In this document: piece by piece, positions 47,962-64,000 of the stretch | Layout: each line of letters starts with the position of its first letter | Numbering within the stretch: position 1 is the first letter of the stretch | NCBI GenBank assembly: GCA_963693365.1 | Contig: CAVNZM010000015.1 | Location: 248,001 to 312,000 of the forward strand | Length of the DNA stretch: 64,000 nt | Direction: 5' to 3' | DNA from: Amoebidium appalachense | Lineage: Eukaryota; Ichthyosporea | The notes under the pieces: model-generated | Told to the model about the DNA's origin: nothing | Databases searched by the model: none | The model's input: only the letters and a program-made list of their open reading frames with translations | Made by a program: the position numbers and the translations under genes

Positions 47962-50932
47962 ACCTTCAACTATCCCCCCATATCCAAATATCCCACCCAA
48001 CTATCTCCAAATATCCCACCCACCTCCAACTCACCCCATTTCCTTTCCACCTGTCTCACGCATCCGTCCACCCCACCAGGTACCCGTGCGTTTCAACCTC
48101 GTGTACATGGCCCAAGTCGACTACACAGAAAAGGGAGATATGATGTCAACACTCAGCCAATTGCAGTCGACAACAGATGGGGTTTTGGACGGCGTGCACG
48201 CGCTACGTGACAAATACAATGCGGATTTGGTGCAATTGTTGACGAGTGACGTGCAGTATTGTGGTCTGGGGTATATGTTGTCGGCCAGCAGTGTGGGGAG
48301 ACCTGATTGGGCTAACGGGTGGGGGTTCTCCGTGGTGGCGCATCTGTGTATGAACGGACTGACACCGGCACATGAATGGGGACACAACCTGGTGAGTGTT
48401 TGGAATGTGTCTATCTGTGTGTGTGCCACTGTCTCCCTTTCTCTCTCGGTTTGTGTGGTTTGTGTGCATGCATGCATGTGCCCCGGTGTGTGTACATTTG
48501 TGCGCACGTGTGCATGTGTTTCCCACGGTGGTTGCATGCACGTGTTTGTACCTGTACCACGGTGTGTTCGTGGAGTGACGAGATTTTTTTCGGTTTGATG
48601 GTGTGCCTGTTCCGAGAGTCTTTTCGACATTCCATGTGTAATAGTTCTGAGCACACATGTTGCCCAACTCACCAACCCCCCCCCCCCCCCCTCTCTCTCT
48701 CCCCATGATACACCAAGTACCATGTGATCTCTCCACCCTCCCCCCCCCCCCCCCCCCCCCAAAAAAATAAAAAAATAAAATAAAATAAAAAAATCCAGTC
48801 TGCCATATAAAACAACTAAGACTGTTCCATCTCGAGCCAACTGTGGATTTCAAAATCTGGAGACTTTCCATATGACCGAGTCTTGCATTCGGATCCTTCA
48901 CATTAATAAGGGCTTGGTACCGTATAGAACACGGTACAAGTATTAACAAGGACACTTCTACGACCCACAGGGGCTACACCACAACAAAGAAGACGCTGGG
49001 GATTCTTCTTTCCCGTACGCCTACGGTTACCGAATTTGCGGGCCAGGGGGGATCCAAACGGTGATGGCGTACTACTGCGATCAGACCGTGCGTGTGCCCT
49101 ACTATTCAAACCCTAGGGTTTCCACCACCAAGGGGCAGATTACCGGGGTTGCAAATGTGGCCGAAAATGCACGTGCACTTGCACAAACCGCGTGGACGGT
49201 AGCAAATTACCGGGTGGCCGGGGTGGTTAGAACCCCCCCTATTCCGACGTATTTATCTGCAACGGCGCCATTTGGCAAGCGGGTTGATTTGAAGTGGCAG
49301 GATGTGCCTGATGAGACGGGGTTTAGGGTGTATCGCATGGCCCAATCAGAGACGAGCTTCACCCTAGTTGCTACCGTACCTATCAACACCCTTACCTACG
49401 CAGACACCACCGTATCCCCTGTGACCACCTACACCTATCGGATTGCGGCTTTCAACAGCGCCGGCCAATCACAACAGAGCATTCCGGTGTCCATTTTGAC
49501 CCCCGCCACCCTGACCGATCCAACCATTGATGAGATTCCAACGATCATCGTCACGCCAAACGCCGACCAATCCGCCGTGGTGGTATGCATTAACCCCCTC
49601 AAGACTACAGACCCCACGACTTTCACAATCGAACGGTCGACAAATAGCGCCACGGCAGTTACCATAGGAACCACCACCACAGCCGGAAATTTCACCGACA
49701 GTACAACTACACCTGGTGCATTGTATGCCTACGACGTGGTAGCCGTTGGCCCAACTAAAAACCTGCGCAGGAGCACCGTTAAAACTGTTGCAATTCCCCT
49801 TAAACCCCCAGGGGGGCTCAACACAGCAGTGCAGGGGACAACCATCACCCTCACGTGGGCCGCCGTTTCCGGGGCCACCCAATACCTCGTCACTCGCAAG
49901 CCAATCAGCGGACAGGGGCTCACCATAGACCCCAGCAGTGTGCAATTTACCATATCAGCCCCCGCCACCACGCACGTTTCTACAGGTGTCTCGTATTCAA
50001 CTGTCTACCAATACACCGTACAGGCTCTGAGCACTGTTTCTCCCCTCGTAACTTCAACCACCACCACCACAACAGCCCAAACGGGTGTTGGACCCCTTCT
50101 AGCCCCTACGCAAATTACATGTGTAGCTTCTTCGGCCGCAGCCGTAAAAGTTTCTTGGGGGGCTTCATGGGGAGCCACCGGTTACACGGTGCAGTTGGTG
50201 AATGCCATCACCAGCCCCCTCCAGGGCCCACGCACGGACTACCCCAGTACGGCCACAAGCATCATCTGGACCCCCCTGGAACCTTCGACCACCTACCGCT
50301 TTGTGGTCTATGCTAAAAATAGCACCACCACCTCCCCTGCATCCGCCATGTGCACCGTCACCACAAGCAACCTGCTGGGGTCCGTGCTGTCCTACACCAC
50401 GAATGCAAATAACCAAATCGGGCTAAAATGGTCCGCCGTGATTGGTGCGTCGGGCTACACCATCCGTCGATCGACGCCTTTGGTTGCCGGCAGCACGCCA
50501 ATCGTCATCAACATTGCCGCCCCGACAGTTTCCTACGCCGATACCCGGGCTGTCGCTGGCAATCGCAGATACGATTACACGATCACACCGTATTACTCCC
50601 GAGGTTTCGGCCCGGTGTCGAGCGTGCTGTCCATTACCACTCCGCCCCTTAACCCTGCTGTTTCATTGGTTCTTTCGAGCCAATCAAAAGGCACGACCAC
50701 GGCGATAATTAATTGGACGATCGCGGCAGGAGTTTCGACGACAAATCTGAGGTTTAGGGTGTATCGTAAAGCGTCCAATCAGACCTCGAGCACACTCGTT
50801 GCGGCTCTAACTGGAACAGCGCGGTCGTTTACGCAAACGGGTCTGCAGAGAGGGCTGACTTACACCTATTGGGTGTACTATGACAACGTGTATGGGGTGA
50901 GTTCGGGGGCAGCGGTTGCATTTGCTGTGTGA
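46009..50932 (+). CDS. Secreted reprolysin-like zinc metalloprotease with six fibronectin III-like repeats, 1009 aa
   Basis: Exons 46009-46158, 46945-47550, 48080-48391 and 48971-50932 join in phase 0. Residues 1-22 form a signal peptide (VLCSSIILAAFTALS). A prodomain follows and ends at a basic SRRRRQ site suited to furin-type cleavage. The catalytic part begins VDVMVLYTPAV, typical of reprolysin-like and peptidyl-Asp metallopeptidases. The zinc motif HExxHxxGxxH is split by the third intron: HEWGHNL ends exon 3 and GLHH opens exon 4. A Met-turn (TVMAYYC) follows. The last 560 or so residues are about six fibronectin III-like repeats rich in Thr and Ser, with no membrane segment, so the product is probably secreted or wall-bound. 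Its substrate cannot be told. Confidence 0.92.
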
Positions 50933-52726
50933 TGGTTTTTTTGTCCTTCTCCTAACCACAATAATCTTTTGTTGGTTTTTATACGTACGTACGTACATAC
51001 AAACACAACACACATACATGAACACACGCGTACATAGGTATACAAACACAAACACCGTAGCTGCACTCACACACGCATGCACACACAAACGTGCACACAC
51101 GCAATGAAGACATCCATCTCCTATACACACATGTACATCGTTAATATTTCCAACCGTGGTATAACTTGACCCATAGATGTATATAGGCCTATGGTACATA
51201 TTTCACTTGGCATCGTTTTGTATACGTTGCAAAGAATTGTGTAAATATCATGATTCGTGAGGAATGTAATTGATTACCACTTATGTAGTGTTACCCGTAC
51301 TCGGGATTTGATGGGGAGGTTGGTGTATTTTTGTTTAGAAATAGTAGTTCATTATAGCAATCTGAGGTAGTAGTTAATTATAGCAATTTGAAATAGTGGT
51401 TCATTATAGCATTTTAGCTTTTGTATGTAGTCGTGCGTCTTCTGCATCAGCACATGATAGTATTCATACAAGGTATTCTCATGATAGTATTTATACATAT
51501 GTGGCTAACACTGCAACCCAGTAAATGCAAATTATAGCATGGCACGTGCTCTGCGGGAGGACCAGCCATTGCATTTGCACACCTCAACCTCAATGACACG
51601 TGGCAGTGGCGATACCCCCACCCTCACAGTTAACATAGAGCCCTACTGTGTTATATGTTTACTTTTTTTACATTCTATTTTATTTTTTTGGTGGGGAAGT
51701 GGGGGGGGATTTTTGTGTGTGGTGGGTGCCAGGCGATCGATGTGTTCACGTCTCTGTGACTCACCCATATTCTCGCTATCACACGTGTGTTGAAATTTCG
51801 AAGCAGTCATGGATTGGACAATCGCAAACCCTTTTCTGGGAAAACTTTAACTTGTTAATGGAATCGTGGAGATGAGTATATGTGTTTGTGTGCGTGTCTG
51901 TGTCTGTGTCTGTGTGAGTGTTCATGGGACCCAGTGTGTATACAGATCTATGTGCGTGTTGTGGGAGGGAGGGGGAGGGATAAACGGTACAACCCAGGAC
52001 GAGTAGAGGTATACGACGGCTGGCCAATCAGCATTCATCCTTTATTTCCGAATTAGGTTACACACAAAGAAGAACGGTTTAAAACTCCTCCATGTACACT
52101 TACAGTTGCATGTACGGAACTTACCTATGGAAATGAGAATATTAAGGTACATACTAAATCAGCCGACGATTAACTATATGTACATGTAGGGATTGGGATT
52201 TTCGACCGCTCAAAGGAAAAATGGACGTGTCTATTTATTATGTTCAACTCTCAGGTATATGTATTCGAAGTAAATAACTAAGTGATCCATATCACTTACC
52301 ACACCATGGGATAAAGCCAAAAACGGAAGCCAATTTCAACTAACTAATATTTTTTCTCTATGTGTTGCTCGATCAGCGAATGGAGACGGGAAAAAACAAA
52401 CAACAACAACAACAAAAAAACACTCCAGCCTAATATTAGGTTGCTAAACAAGTACATTATTGGGGTATGCATTTTATGCAATATTACTACCAGTTGCCGT
52501 TCGATTATTGTGGTCCAGTGAGTGCCTACTTTTTTATACACATCACAATGAGTGGTGCATTTGCATGTGTGTGTGCGTGGGTTTCAATGTTTGTAACATG
52601 TGGTTGCAAGAGCGTTGGAATAAGGATGGAGTGTACTTGGAATGTGTGGAATCCATTTGCACGAGCGATGGAATGTGGATGGAATGCATTTGCAGGTGCA
52701 TGTATGCCACCCCAAGGGGACTACAA
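50933..52726. other. Convergent intergenic spacer
   Basis: The metalloprotease gene ends at 50932 and the unassigned minus-strand gene ends at 52727, so both 3' regions lie here. Only short GT/CA stretches (near 51000-51110 and 51875-51930) and AT-rich unique sequence are seen. No exon or element was recognised. Confidence 0.55.
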
Positions 52727-63327
<10,601 letters not shown>

Positions 63328-63328
63328 C

Positions 63329-63412
<84 letters not shown>
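63329..63412. repeat. (GT)n upstream (in sense) of the acceptor of exon 63262-63327
   Basis: About 40 units; the sense (CA)n runs into CGCAG, the acceptor. Confidence 0.95.
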
Positions 63413-63416
<4 letters not shown>

Positions 63417-63810
63417 CATGCGTGCGTGCGTGCTTGTGCTTGTGTGTGTCCCCAGTCACCCTCTCAATGTGCATGTATGGGTAGATGCTGGGGACGTGTG
63501 TGTGTGTCCGTGTGAGTGTGGTTGCCTCCTTGTTAGACCACTAACTCAACACCTCCCATTTCCACAGACCAGAAAAAAGCATTGGGAAGAGAGCCCCCCC
63601 CCCCCCCCCCCCCCCTTCCTTTCCCCCCCCCCCCTCCCCCCCCCCCCCCCCCCACCTTCCTCCTCCTCCTTTAGTTAGAACATAAACAGAATAGATGCAT
63701 GGTACACTTAGCCACCCAGTATTACCAGGTATCCCCCACCTCAACAAGAGGGATTTCTATTTCTTACGCATACTTGACAGCAAAACCCACAACAATAAGT
63801 GTGTGTGTGA

Positions 63811-63944
<134 letters not shown>

Positions 63945-64000
63945 ACACACACACACACACATGCACACATGCACACATGCACACACACACATGCACACAT

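Overview
Eukaryotic nuclear DNA, dense in spliceosomal introns and packed with simple sequence: (GT)n/(CA)n, (GA)n/(CT)n and G or C homopolymers of 20-50 bases. Nearly all long open frames here are translations of those repeats (poly-CV, HT, SL, RE, G or P) and are not genes. The real genes were found by reading splice signals and codon phase exon by exon. The set (a FRA10AC1 spliceosome-associated protein, a C2/VASt lipid-transfer-type protein, a reprolysin-like metalloprotease with fibronectin III repeats, a chromodomain Ty3/gypsy element) fits a protist or a simple animal relative. I cannot name the species.

Layout. (1) 155-20747, minus strand: one gene of about 28 small exons, modelled at 748 residues: C2, charged linker, C2, VASt domain, C-terminal membrane anchor. 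Its introns hold most of the repeats in the first 20 kb. (2) 20748-21629: shared head-to-head promoter region with two CRE-like TGACGTC sites. (3) 21630-27473, plus strand: an eight-exon FRA10AC1 orthologue of 307 residues. (4) 27474-30748: intergenic, with a diverged inverted duplication (arms near 27898 and 30312) and a 488-bp mariner-type MITE. (5) 30749-41693: a chromovirus on the minus strand with matching 610-bp LTRs and a CCCGT target duplication. Its 5' LTR carries a nested non-autonomous LTR element (38979-41670, TSD TACGG). (6) 41694-46008: intergenic, starting with a duplicated (GA)n-rich block. (7) 46009-50932, plus strand: a four-exon secreted metalloprotease with six fibronectin III-like repeats, 1009 residues. 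(8) 50933-52726: convergent intergenic spacer. (9) 52727-63327, minus strand: the last 12 exons (388 residues) of a helical protein I cannot assign, whose 5' end lies beyond the window.

Themes. The C2/VASt protein has the parts of an ER-anchored lipid-transfer protein of membrane contact sites (C2 for membrane docking, VASt for sterol or lipid, tail for anchoring), but with no GRAM domain visible. The microsatellites are not placed at random relative to exons: several introns end in (CA)nCAG, several begin with (GT)n, and two end in long C-runs, always in the same polarity on the sense strand. The chromovirus frames are broken only at short repeats (a GT run and two G/C runs), so the breaks may be slippage in vivo or sequencing error.

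Limits: all exon calls come from reading GT/AG signals, phase and protein likeness by eye. No alignment, RNA evidence or database search was possible.
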